Origin: Sphingobium soli
Lineage (GTDB): Bacteria; Pseudomonadota; Alphaproteobacteria; Sphingomonadales; Sphingomonadaceae
Direction of reading: 5' to 3'
Assembly (NCBI RefSeq): GCF_020782245.1
Contig: NZ_JAJGNP010000003.1
Coordinates: 297,647 to 361,646 of the forward strand
DNA length: 64,000 nucleotides
Shown piece after piece: positions 25,758 through 32,515 of the stretch (position 1 is its first letter; each line of letters opens with the position of its first letter). The notes under the pieces are model-generated. The model saw nothing but the letters and a program-made list of their open reading frames with translations. It had not been told where the DNA came from and did no database searches. Made by a program: the position numbers and the translations under genes.

Positions 25758-26651
25758 TCATGGCCAGTTCTCCACAGGCTTGAGGCCGACGCGGCGCATG
25801 GCGGCGTCGAGCGGATCTTGCGCGACGGGCGTGAAATTCAGCCGGTCGCGGCCGAGCGCATGTTCGAGCGTGAGGACGTAGCCGGGAAGCGGTTGGCGCG
25901 CGACGATGGCGCGCAGCTCGAACGCGAAACGGCGCAGCGGCGAGAGCACGCCGGACTTGAGGTAAAGGTGCGGAACGTCGAAGCTCCAGCCGCCCTGCTG
26001 GCGGCCCCCATGCTTGCGCACGATGCGGTAGAGCCAGCGTTCGAGCCCGCCAGTCAGGTCGAAATAGGCGCGGTCGATGGTCAGCACGAGCGCGCGGTCG
26101 AGCACGCCGGCATAGAACCAGTCGGGCAGGATCAACTCGATGCCGAGCGCGCGGCCGTTGCCGTCCGCCAGCTCGCGCCATTCGTTGATCCATGAGAAAC
26201 GATGGCGGCGACGCTGATGCTCTTGCCGGATCGACGTGGCGACGGTGGTGGATTGCAGCCGGTCGAGCGCCGCTTTCAGCCGCTCATAGCTCGCCTTGCC
26301 GGTGCCGCGCCGGGTGAAGGCCAATATCTCGTGCGGCGTCGTCACCATGAGGCGCGAGGTCGGCCGTCCGGCGTCGCGCGCCTCGATGAGCTGGCTCGCT
26401 GCCCAGATCAGCACGTCGGCGTCCCAAATAGTCGCCATGCCATGCTCGGGCACGGCCTCGACCGAGATCCATGTCGCGCCCATGCGGAAGTCGATGGGCG
26501 CGGTGCGGCGGGCTTTGGCGAGGCTGAAGAACGGCCAGGCCATCAAGTCCTGCGCGTCGCGGGCCGCAAGGTCGCCGGGGACCGAGCGGAACAGCTCAAG
26601 CTGCGTGCGCTCGGCGCTCGACCGGCCGGAAAGGGGGCGTGCGGTGGGCAT
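25758..26651 (-). CDS. RepA-type replication initiator
   Basis: The 297-residue protein is of the replication initiator RPA family carried by Tn4371-like elements and plasmids of alphaproteobacteria: FFSLAKARRTAPIDFRMGATWI near the start, DADVLIWAASQL, the SYERLKAALDRLQSTTV block and GLERWLYRIVRKHGG. It would bind the iteron-like repeats directly downstream and allow limited replication of the excised circle. The ATG at 26651 has no strong ribosome site and follows the AlpA-like gene by six bases. Confidence 0.88.
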   Translation of the reverse strand: MPTARPLSGRSSAERTQLELFRSVPGDLAARDAQDLMAWPFFSLAKARRTAPIDFRMGATWISVEAVPEHGMATIWDADVLIWAASQLIEARDAGRPTSRLMVTTPHEILAFTRRGTGKASYERLKAALDRLQSTTVATSIRQEHQRRRHRFSWINEWRELADGNGRALGIELILPDWFYAGVLDRALVLTIDRAYFDLTGGLERWLYRIVRKHGGRQQGGWSFDVPHLYLKSGVLSPLRRFAFELRAIVARQPLPGYVLTLEHALGRDRLNFTPVAQDPLDAAMRRVGLKPVENWP

Positions 26652-26657
26652 CGGTGC

Positions 26658-26924
26658 TCAGCGGCGCACGCAGTCGGTGGGCAGGCGCTTGGCGGGATGG
26701 ACCACGCCGTTGCCCGGATCGGACGTGGAACGGCGCGTGCCGAGGGCGGCCCAGGCGTCGAGATCGGCGATCGCATAGACGATGCGGCCGCCAAGGCGGC
26801 GGAACACCGGGCCGGTGCCGAAGCAGCGATGCTTCTCCAGCGTGCGGGCCGAGAGACCAAGGTGGATCGCCGCGTCGGGCGTCTTGAGATAGCGTGGCGT
26901 TGTGGCGGCGACAGGCTCGGCCAT
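26658..26924 (-). CDS. AlpA/MerR-like helix-turn-helix protein
   Basis: The 88-residue protein has the excisionase-like pattern TPDAAIHLGLSARTLEKHRCFGTGPVFRRLGGRIVYAIADLDAWA, read here in its key blocks LGLSARTLEKHR and RRLGGRIVYAIADLDAW. Such small winged-helix proteins act as regulators or recombination directionality factors. A GGAGG site precedes the ATG. The next gene in line is repA, so it may regulate replication; a role in excision is possible but no integrase is in the window. Confidence 0.85.
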   Translation of the reverse strand: MAEPVAATTPRYLKTPDAAIHLGLSARTLEKHRCFGTGPVFRRLGGRIVYAIADLDAWAALGTRRSTSDPGNGVVHPAKRLPTDCVRR

Positions 26925-27044
26925 GATGATCCTCCGGGTGGCGGCCGGCCCCGGAAAAGAGGTCCGGCGGACAAGAGGGAATTGTGGCGAAATGCCCCCT
27001 ATGCGGAGAAGGGGACGCCGGAGACAGGGCTCTGAATGTCCCCC

Positions 27045-27821
27045 TCAGCCGCCGCGCAGCAACCGGATGTAGCCGCCGTCACGCAATTCGACGGCTTCCT
27101 TGATCCAGCGTCTGATGCACTTGCGTTGCTTGCTCTCAATCCATTCGGTGGGGGTGTAGCGGCGGACCATGGGATGGATCAGCGAGGCGGCCAGCTCGCG
27201 CTGGCTGGCGCCCGCGTGAAGGCCGTCGAGCACTTGCAGCAGGGTGAGGAGATGTTCGCGCCGGAAGGGCGGCGGGCGCAGCGCCGGCGGGCCGGCCGCC
27301 ATGCCGCTGAGGCGTCGGTACAGGCGCTCGGCCGATGCCAGGCGCGCGAAGGGGTCGGGCTCGACCGGCACCATCAAAGCCATCGGGCGGTGACATGATC
27401 CGCACACGCATAGATGCTCGTCGCCATCGGGATCGGCGAGGATAACGTGCAGGACGTCGCCCATCCTGATCCGGGCGCGAACATCGCCGAGCGCCGCCAA
27501 GTCGAGCGGGCTGGCGCCGATGCCGGCGATCGCGGGCGCGAGGATGATGCTGGCCGGCGAAAGGTCCGGGCGCGCGACCGCCAGCTTGCGGTCGAAGGCC
27601 GCGCCGGGCGCGGCGTGGTAGCTGATCCCCCAGCGATCCACCAGGGCGGCGGTCGCATCGTCGGCGGAGATCGCGCCCCGTTTCACGCGGCCGAGCGCGC
27701 GGCGGTATTCGGCGCGATAGCGAGCGTTGCGGCCGAGATAGCCGATGGCGATGTCCGTATATTGCAGCGCGTCGTCCCCGGTCTCGTCCAGGGGCGCGCG
27801 CCAGTCCCTCTCAGGCGGCAT
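27045..27821 (-). CDS. DUF2285 protein
   Basis: The 258-residue protein has an N-terminal regulator-like segment (DIAIGYLGRNARYRAEYRRALG) and a C-terminal DUF2285 block (LLQVLDGLHAGASQRELAASL, then IRRWIKEAVELRDGGYIRLL) with a predicted helix-turn-helix. It is a recurrent gene in these elements, probably DNA-binding. The ATG at 27821 is preferred over 27839 because GGGAGGG sits at the right distance upstream. A CxCGxC-like pair (CVCGSC) in the middle may bind metal. Confidence 0.78.
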   Translation of the reverse strand: MPPERDWRAPLDETGDDALQYTDIAIGYLGRNARYRAEYRRALGRVKRGAISADDATAALVDRWGISYHAAPGAAFDRKLAVARPDLSPASIILAPAIAGIGASPLDLAALGDVRARIRMGDVLHVILADPDGDEHLCVCGSCHRPMALMVPVEPDPFARLASAERLYRRLSGMAAGPPALRPPPFRREHLLTLLQVLDGLHAGASQRELAASLIHPMVRRYTPTEWIESKQRKCIRRWIKEAVELRDGGYIRLLRGG

Positions 27822-27980
27822 CGTAACCCTCCCAAGCATGGCCCTCTGCGGGGCGCGTTGGAAGATTTTCTCACCGCCGCCGTTGCCGAGAAGCCCTGCC
27901 GGGCAGGCGGCCGCATAGCGGATTCATATCAGCATCTTGAAAGGATTATCGGCGCCGCCGCGCGTATCTTGGTGCCGTTC

Positions 27981-28244
27981 TCAGTTCGGTGGCGGGCGCA
28001 AATAATGCCGATAGCCGGTCTCGGTCATCCAGCGGGCGCGGGCGAGATGCGAGTCATAGACGGAGCGGGCGCGTTCCGGTTCGGCGGCAGGGTCGATCCC
28101 GAAGATGATGCGAACGGCTTCGCGCCAGTCGGCATTTTCGTCGGCCGCATCGAGCAGTCGCCAATAGGTGCGATGATGGCGCTCGTCATAGGCGGTGACA
28201 TAGTTCGCGTCCGGGGCGCGATCCTCGAAAGCGGCTATCGCCAT
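27981..28244 (-). CDS. Small conserved element protein related to the DUF2285 group
   Basis: The 87-residue acidic protein contains WREAVRIIFGIDPAAEPERA and SHLARARWMTETGYRHYLR, a pattern I associate with short proteins encoded beside DUF2285 genes in alphaproteobacterial elements. I am not certain of the domain name. It is in line with the XRE and DUF2285 genes. The 136 bases between it and the DUF2285 protein hold no visible gene. Confidence 0.65.
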   Translation of the reverse strand: MAIAAFEDRAPDANYVTAYDERHHRTYWRLLDAADENADWREAVRIIFGIDPAAEPERARSVYDSHLARARWMTETGYRHYLRPPPN

Positions 28245-28383
28245 CGCCTTGTTCCGCTTTCAGCCATAGCCCCCTGCGCCTGCTGATTCATGGTCTATAC
28301 ACCATAATGGACCGAAGTAATCGCACCGTCTTTGCTATGGCCGTCTGATGCTATGCGAACAGTTGGACCCGCGCCGTTGCCGG

Positions 28384-28635
28384 TTACTTGCGCTGTTCGG
28401 GACTTGAATCCGTCACGAGCAGCACGCCTCGGCCGCGATCCGAATCGAGGAAGACGATCCCGGCCGCCTCCAGCGCTTTCATCACCTGATGCCGAGTATT
28501 GTCGTTCACGGGCTTATAACTCTCCGATTCCAGCCGCTTGAGTGCGGTCAGAGCAATGATGGCCTTCTCGGCGAGCGTCTCCTGTGTCCAGCCGAGAAGT
28601 GCGCGAGCGGCCCGCACCTGGCGGGAAGTGATCAT
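28384..28635 (-). CDS. XRE-family helix-turn-helix regulator
   Basis: The 83-residue protein carries a Cro/C1-type helix-turn-helix (VRAARALLGWTQETLAEKA, TALKRLES) and a short C-terminal extension (GIVFLDSDRGRGVLLV) usual in small XRE regulators of mobile elements. Its ribosome site, GGAGGTGATC, is a near-perfect match to the 16S anti-SD. A perfect palindrome that contains a TATAAT box lies 42 bases upstream, so autoregulation is likely. The 139-base gap after it (28245-28383) shows no gene. Confidence 0.88.
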   Translation of the reverse strand: MITSRQVRAARALLGWTQETLAEKAIIALTALKRLESESYKPVNDNTRHQVMKALEAAGIVFLDSDRGRGVLLVTDSSPEQRK

Positions 28636-28676
28636 GCAAGATCACCTCCACAACCTTCGGGTCATTCGCTACGAAA

Positions 28677-28693
28677 ACGACTATTATAGTCGT
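28677..28693 (-). promoter_or_regulatory. Palindromic operator overlapping a TATAAT box
   Basis: ACGACTA-TTA-TAGTCGT is a perfect 7+3+7 palindrome. Read on the minus strand its centre contains TATAAT, a perfect -10 box for the XRE gene at 28635. Binding there would block RNA polymerase directly. A second small palindrome, GGGAATATCCC, lies at 28705-28715. Confidence 0.65.
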
Positions 28694-28715
28694 CTTAGGG
28701 GAATGGGAATATCCC

Positions 28716-28747
28716 AATCGCGAGCCGGGCGAACGCCCGGCGAGCGC
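28716..28747. repeat. Repeated hairpin element, copy 1
   Basis: AATCGCGAGCCGGGC, a 3-4 base loop and GCCCGGCGAGCGC form a hairpin (GCCGGGC/GCCCGGC). The same element is found again at 32066-32096 with a different loop. Both copies are on the plus strand in noncoding DNA. Its role is unknown; it may be a terminator-like or protein-binding repeat of the element. Confidence 0.55.
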
Positions 28748-28840
28748 GACCCTTCCGGCGGCCGCGCGGACCATCGGGACACGCGGCCGCCGCCGATCCG
28801 GGGGCGGGTCGGCGGCGTTCTGCGATGTCGGAAAAGGCAA

Positions 28841-28871
28841 GCCGCAGGGCCGGACGGTCCAGCCCTGCGGC
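28841..28871 (-). terminator. Terminator downstream of the DUF932 gene
   Basis: GCCGCAGGGC (28841-28850) and GCCCTGCGGC (28862-28871) form a perfect 10-base stem with an 11-base loop. On the minus strand it is followed by TTGCCTTTTCC. It lies 11 bases after the DUF932 stop codon. Confidence 0.7.
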
Positions 28872-28881
28872 GCGCGAAGGG

Positions 28882-29727
28882 TCAACCCGCCTTGAGGCGC
28901 TGCATCCCCTCGGCCAGCGTCCAGAGCGCGCGATTGAGCGTCACATTCTGGTCGATGCTGTTGATCGGACGCGAACGGCTGCGGCGGATACGGCCCTCGG
29001 CATTGCGCTTGCGGCCATGCAGTCCGCCCCGAATGACGTTCTCCTGAATGACGTTGAACGTGGTCCACAGGCTATCGCCCCGATCCTCGTAGCGGCGCGG
29101 CTCGATGATCTGCTCCGGGGTGAGCGGGCTTTCATCCTCGCCATAGCGGGCGACAAGGCTGACCTCGCCAAGCAAGCGCTGCTCATCCTCGGACAGCCGA
29201 ACCCCCTTCATCGTCTCGCTGGCGTCGATCAGCCGGGGGAAGTCCTCGGCAACCGTGTAAACGCCCTCGATAATGTCGTGCTCGATATTGCCCTTGTGCG
29301 GCACGCGCACCTCCTCGAACCGCTCGCCCGCGATCATGCTGTTGGTGCAGACGAACCGCAGCATACCCGCGAATAGCTGGAACGCGGACGTGCCGTCATG
29401 CGAATTGACGATGATCGCCTCGGCGGCCTCGGGCTTGCCGATGCCGTCCTCCCGGCGCAGGCGCAGCATATGCTTGGCGTGGCCGTGGCGGTTGCCGTCG
29501 CGGGGAACGGACTGCACGGCGAAGAACGGGAACCATCCTTCCCGGCGCAATCCTTCCACGATATCGATGGTGGGGACATAGACATACCGCTCGGAACGGC
29601 TGTCGTGCGCCTCGCGGGCGAAGATGGACGGGACGTGGCGATAAAGCGCCTCGTTGTCGAGCGGCTCATAACCGCCGATCTGATGGCTGTTGCGGCCGAA
29701 CCGGGTAGCAAGGTGATGGATGCTCAT
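28882..29727 (-). CDS. DUF932 protein
   Basis: The 281-residue protein is a DUF932 (phage/plasmid-like protein family) member: RFGRNSHQIGGYEPLDNEALY at the start, YVYVPTIDIVEGLRREGWFP, and VNSHDGTSAFQLFAGMLRFVCTNSM in key blocks such as HDGTSAFQL. These proteins are widespread on conjugative elements, with unknown function. The ATG at 29727 has AAGGAAAG upstream. Its leader (29741-29915) is duplicated in front of the ParB gene, which implies shared control. Confidence 0.88.
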   Translation of the reverse strand: MSIHHLATRFGRNSHQIGGYEPLDNEALYRHVPSIFAREAHDSRSERYVYVPTIDIVEGLRREGWFPFFAVQSVPRDGNRHGHAKHMLRLRREDGIGKPEAAEAIIVNSHDGTSAFQLFAGMLRFVCTNSMIAGERFEEVRVPHKGNIEHDIIEGVYTVAEDFPRLIDASETMKGVRLSEDEQRLLGEVSLVARYGEDESPLTPEQIIEPRRYEDRGDSLWTTFNVIQENVIRGGLHGRKRNAEGRIRRSRSRPINSIDQNVTLNRALWTLAEGMQRLKAG

Positions 29728-29740
29728 GGGTCTTTCCTTT

Positions 29741-29915
29741 CCTTGGGTCTGGGTTTCCGCGCAGCGGAGCGCCGCGCTGAAACCCTGCCCGTCGGCGAGA
29801 CCGGGGGTGCAACCGGAGTGGGCGGCTTCGCGGGGAACCGGCTGCACGGAACGCGAAGCGTGGAGGAAGCTGGGCGGAAGCCGCTCCGAAGGGCGCTGGG
29901 GGCGGAGCCCCAAGC
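29741..29915 (-). promoter_or_regulatory. Structured leader upstream of DUF932, copy 1 of a duplicated element
   Basis: This segment of about 175 bases is highly similar to 34670-34835 in front of the ParB gene. Both lie just before the ribosome site of a minus-strand gene. Conserved parts are a long hairpin next to the ribosome site (29751-29785, arms GGGTTTC/GAAACCC with an inner GCGC stem) and a GGGGC-GGA-GCCCC hairpin at the far end (29899-29911). It may be a promoter plus a cis-acting RNA leader. No gene is seen in the rest of 29728-30049. Confidence 0.65.
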
Positions 29916-30049
29916 CTCCCGCCGCGTCCCGCGCGGCGGATTGCCGATCAATGCGCCATCCTTCCCCAAGGGAGGGGGATAGACGACGCGACCGCCGGGA
30001 TACCGGCGCGGCCGCAAGGCCGTTTACCTCGTCCGCCGTTCCGGGCGCG

Positions 30050-30433
30050 TCAGTTCGGGCGTGCGGCAAGCACCGCGCGGAAAACATCGGGCAAGCGGAC
30101 GTTCGCGGGCGCATTGGCGAACATGGGGGCGATCTGGTCGGGCCGGAATCCGGCCAGGCCGCAGCCGATCGGCGTCAGCTCGAACGACAAGTCGGGATGT
30201 AGCCGGGCATATTGGAGGAAGCCTCCGACATATCCACGTATCTCGCCGAGATGGAGCGGCCTCAGTTGTGCATCCTTGGTCGGAATAGCGTAGGCGTTGC
30301 CTTGCCGTCCGACGCCCCGACCATAGATCGCGCCGCGATGCCGCCGCGCCCATAAGGCGGCGCCCTTGCCGTGACGGCCGGCGAGGTTCGATCCGAAGAC
30401 AAAAACCGGAAGTGTGGTGGAATGGCTGTGCAT
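30050..30433 (-). CDS. A1S_2505-family (phage-type) protein
   Basis: The 127-residue protein has the signature FVFGSNLAGRHGKGAALWA, then YGRGVGRQGNAYAIPTKD and FELTPIGCGLAGF, which place it in the family named after A1S_2505. The fold resembles macro-domain or YpsA-like nucleotide-binding proteins; the function is not established. It follows the frameshifted DUF736 gene on the same strand with a hairpin between them. Confidence 0.8.
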   Translation of the reverse strand: MHSHSTTLPVFVFGSNLAGRHGKGAALWARRHRGAIYGRGVGRQGNAYAIPTKDAQLRPLHLGEIRGYVGGFLQYARLHPDLSFELTPIGCGLAGFRPDQIAPMFANAPANVRLPDVFRAVLAARPN

Positions 30434-30466
30434 CGTCGCGCTCCTTTCGGACGATCGGAAGAGGAG

Positions 30467-30491
30467 CGCCCCGCCCATGTCGGGCGGGGCG
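30467..30491. repeat. 10-bp stem-loop between DUF736 and A1S_2505 genes
   Basis: CGCCCCGCCC and GGGCGGGGCG pair perfectly around a five-base loop. There is no T-run, so it is more likely an RNA processing or stability hairpin than a terminator. An overlapping 23-base stretch (30463-30485) recurs in inverted orientation at 31371-31393, upstream of parD. Confidence 0.55.
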
Positions 30492-30499
30492 CGGCGGGT

Positions 30500-30800
30500 C
30501 AGTCGGAGACCAGCTCGTAGATGCCGGGGGTCGTCTCGTTCTTGAACAGCCGGAGATAGACCGGCGTGCCGCCGAGAAGGGTCAGCTTGAACGAGACGTA
30601 AGGGCGATTCTCCTTGCTGATCTTCGCCCAGGCGGCGCCGTAGTCGATCCATCGTCGTCGGCCGGATGGATGCGGAAGTCGGGGGCCTTGTCGTTGTCCT
30701 TGCCCTCGACCCGGCGCAGTTCGACCTGCTCGCGCACGCCGAAGGAGCGGATTTCGCCGGTGTAGCCGCGATCGGAGTTGGTGAAGGTTCCGCGGATCAT
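30500..30800 (-). pseudogene. DUF736 gene (second copy) with a single frameshift
   Basis: From the ATG at 30800 the protein reads as a DUF736 member (MIRGTFTNSDRGYTGEIRSFG, KAPDFRIHPADDD). Near 30646-30653 the frame changes, and the remaining family sequence (DYGAAWAKISKENRPYVSF to the stop at 30500) continues in another frame. The total is 301 bases, one more than 100 codons, which fits one inserted base. It is either a recent inactivation or a sequencing error, since both halves are otherwise intact. Confidence 0.75.
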
Positions 30801-31440
30801 GTCGTCAGTCCTTTCTTGCTTCGGGACCGCGCCTATCGCGGCCTCGATGGCTGTCGATCGGACGGGGGACGACCGGCCCGCACCCGAAGGGCGGAACGAA
30901 GTGGCTGGCGGCGGCGGGCGGTTTTTTTGGCTTCGCGATGCAAAGCCGGCATGGTCGGCGGCGAAAAAAAATCGCCCGCCGCCGTTGCGGGGAGACGGGC
31001 GGGCTTCGGCCAGACAAGCCTTTCGAGAGGCCGCGTGGGCGGCGGTGCCGTGCAAAAACATGGGCCTGACGAGATGGTCGGAGGGGCGTTGCCGCCTGCC
31101 GGCCGTGGCAGCGCCGGCGATGGTTCGGTGCCCAAGGCGGGACGGGCGGGTTTCGACCGGGCGAGCCGCAAGGGCGACGTGGCCCCGGCTTTCGCGGCGT
31201 TGCGGCCGATGCAGAGGAGCGCGGCGCTGCCATACGGAAGATCGGCGGGCGGGGCGCCCCTTACGTTTCGGACAGGTCCCGGCCCGGCCTGTGCGATGCC
31301 GGTCGAGCGTGGTCTCGGGACCGGGACGCTGGCGAATAGGGGCTAGCTGCGCTGGCCGGCGCAGCGCATCGCCCGACATGGGCGGGGCGCTCCCGCCCTC
31401 TGGTCGCGTGAGCTGCGGCGAGCGACCTTGAAGGATAGTG
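30801..31440. other. Long noncoding region with a 20-bp inverted repeat
   Basis: No believable gene is seen in these 640 bases on either strand; the long open frames here look like high-GC artefacts. A near-perfect inverted repeat (about 30909-30928 against 30964-30984; CGGCGGCGGGCG arms ending in T7 and A8) encloses about 35 bases. It lies upstream of the DUF736 gene and might be its long leader. Confidence 0.5.
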
Positions 31441-31463
31441 CGGATAGGATTAAATCATATCCG
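31441..31463. promoter_or_regulatory. Palindromic operator upstream of parD
   Basis: CGGATA-G-GAT-TAA-ATC-A-TATCCG is a 23-base palindrome with one mismatched pair. It sits 15 bases before the parD ATG, where ParD-type antitoxins normally bind to repress their own operon. Confidence 0.65.
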
Positions 31464-31478
31464 TAAAGGAGCCCATAC

Positions 31479-31757
31479 ATGCGGACGACTCAACAGTTCA
31501 GCGTGACGCTGCCGAACGACATGGCGGCGCAGGTCCGCGCCAAGGTGGCGTCGGGCGAATATGCCAGCGAAAGCGAAGTGATCCGCGACCGGCTGCGCGC
31601 GCTCCAGGCGCGGGACCGGGCTGTCGAGCAATGGCTGCGCAACGAGGTCGTTCCCGCCTATGACGCCTACAAGGCCGATCCTTCGCGCGGGATTCCGCTC
31701 GAAGACGTGCGCGCCGGCCTGGCCGAACGCCACAAGGGGGTCGCCAAGCGCGGCTGA
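31479..31757 (+). CDS. parD: ParD-type antitoxin
   Basis: The 92-residue protein is a ribbon-helix-helix antitoxin of the ParD/CC2985 type: QFSVTLPNDMAAQVRAKVAS, GEYASESEVIRDRLRAL, and an acidic C-terminal toxin-binding region. It has a good ribosome site (TAAAGGAG). The parE gene follows after two bases. Together they would stabilise the element, but see the toxin entry for frameshifts. Confidence 0.92.
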   Translation: MRTTQQFSVTLPNDMAAQVRAKVASGEYASESEVIRDRLRALQARDRAVEQWLRNEVVPAYDAYKADPSRGIPLEDVRAGLAERHKGVAKRG

Positions 31758-31759
31758 AC

Positions 31760-32062
31760 GTGGGACATTCCATCGTCCTCACGCCGGAAGCGCGTGACCA
31801 TCTCGATGCCATTTACGACCATATCGCCGCTGCCGCGTCGCCGGATATTGCGCAGCGTTTCACCGATGGCATCGTCGGCCATATCGGCAAGCTGACCGAT
31901 TTCCCCATCGCGGCACGATGCGCGACGATCTGCGGCCGGGCTTGCGGACGACGGCCTGGCGCCGCCGCGTCACCATCGCCTTCGCGGTGGAAGACACGGC
32001 GGTCGTCGTAGTCGGTTTTCTATGGCGGCCGGGATTTTGAGAGCCTGCTGACCGAGGATTGA
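31760..32062 (+). pseudogene. parE: ParE-type toxin with two compensating frameshifts
   Basis: A GTG start gives SIVLTPEARDHLDAIYDHI and FTDGIVGHIGKLTDFP, clear ParE sequence. The frame is then lost at a CCCC run (31903-31907, one C too few): the next frame reads TMRDDLRPGLRTTAWRRRV and IAFAVEDTAVVVVG. It is restored by one extra T in a TTTT run near 32016-32019, after which FYGGRDFESLLTED completes the protein to the stop at 32062. The overall length is still a multiple of three. Two homopolymer indels that cancel point to sequencing error or to an inactivated toxin. Confidence 0.75.
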
Positions 32063-32065
32063 TAG

Positions 32066-32096
32066 AATCGCGAGCCGGGCCATGCCCGGCGAGCGC
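32066..32096. repeat. Repeated hairpin element, copy 2
   Basis: This segment matches 28716-28747 apart from the loop. It lies four bases after the parE stop, where it could serve as a terminator on the plus strand although no T-run follows. The rest of 32097-32185 shows no gene. Confidence 0.55.
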
Positions 32097-32185
32097 CGAT
32101 CATCCTCATGACAGAGCGGCCGCGCCCGGTGAGGGGCCCGGCCACGATTTTTCGCAGGCTGTGTAAGGGAAGCCGCAGGCGTCGA

Positions 32186-32410
32186 TCAGCGGTGCGCCTC
32201 CCGCCAGCGCCGCGCCGCCGCCGCGTTGAACAAGGGACGGCCCGCACAGGCGCGATGCTCGGCTATGAAGGCGGTGCAATGGTCCAGAACATAATCGTGG
32301 ACGATGGTGCGATCCTCGGAAAAGTCGTTGATCGGCTCACCATACCGCACACAGCAGAATATTCCGGGCTGGTTGTTGCGGCGGGCAATGACACGGAAGC
32401 GGCGACGCAT
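32186..32410 (-). CDS. Small basic protein of unknown function
   Basis: The 74-residue protein (MRRRFRVIARRNNQPGIFCC...) has a strong ribosome site (AAGGAGG, eight bases before the ATG), which argues that it is translated. It contains HDYVLDHCTAFIAEH and several cysteines but no motif that I recognise. It lies downstream of the ParB gene on the same strand, separated by a terminator. Confidence 0.55.
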   Translation of the reverse strand: MRRRFRVIARRNNQPGIFCCVRYGEPINDFSEDRTIVHDYVLDHCTAFIAEHRACAGRPLFNAAAARRWREAHR

Positions 32411-32476
32411 GATGGAGCCTCCTTGCGGGGTGCGGCATCGCGCGGGACAGGGCTGCGCGACACCGGAACAAAAGGA

Positions 32477-32512
32477 AGGCCGGGACCGCTCGCGCGGCCC
32501 CGGCCTCTTGCC
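32477..32512 (-). terminator. Terminator of the ParB gene
   Basis: AGGCCGGG (32477-32484) pairs with CCCGGCCT (32499-32506). On the minus strand the stem is followed by TCCTTTTG. It lies about ten bases after the ParB stop codon. Confidence 0.7.
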
Positions 32513-32515
32513 GTG

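Noticed and set aside
30666..31346. A 226-codon plus-strand frame in the region upstream of parD
   Set aside because: No motif, no ribosome site, composition typical of spurious high-GC frames, and it starts inside the DUF736 gene on the other strand.
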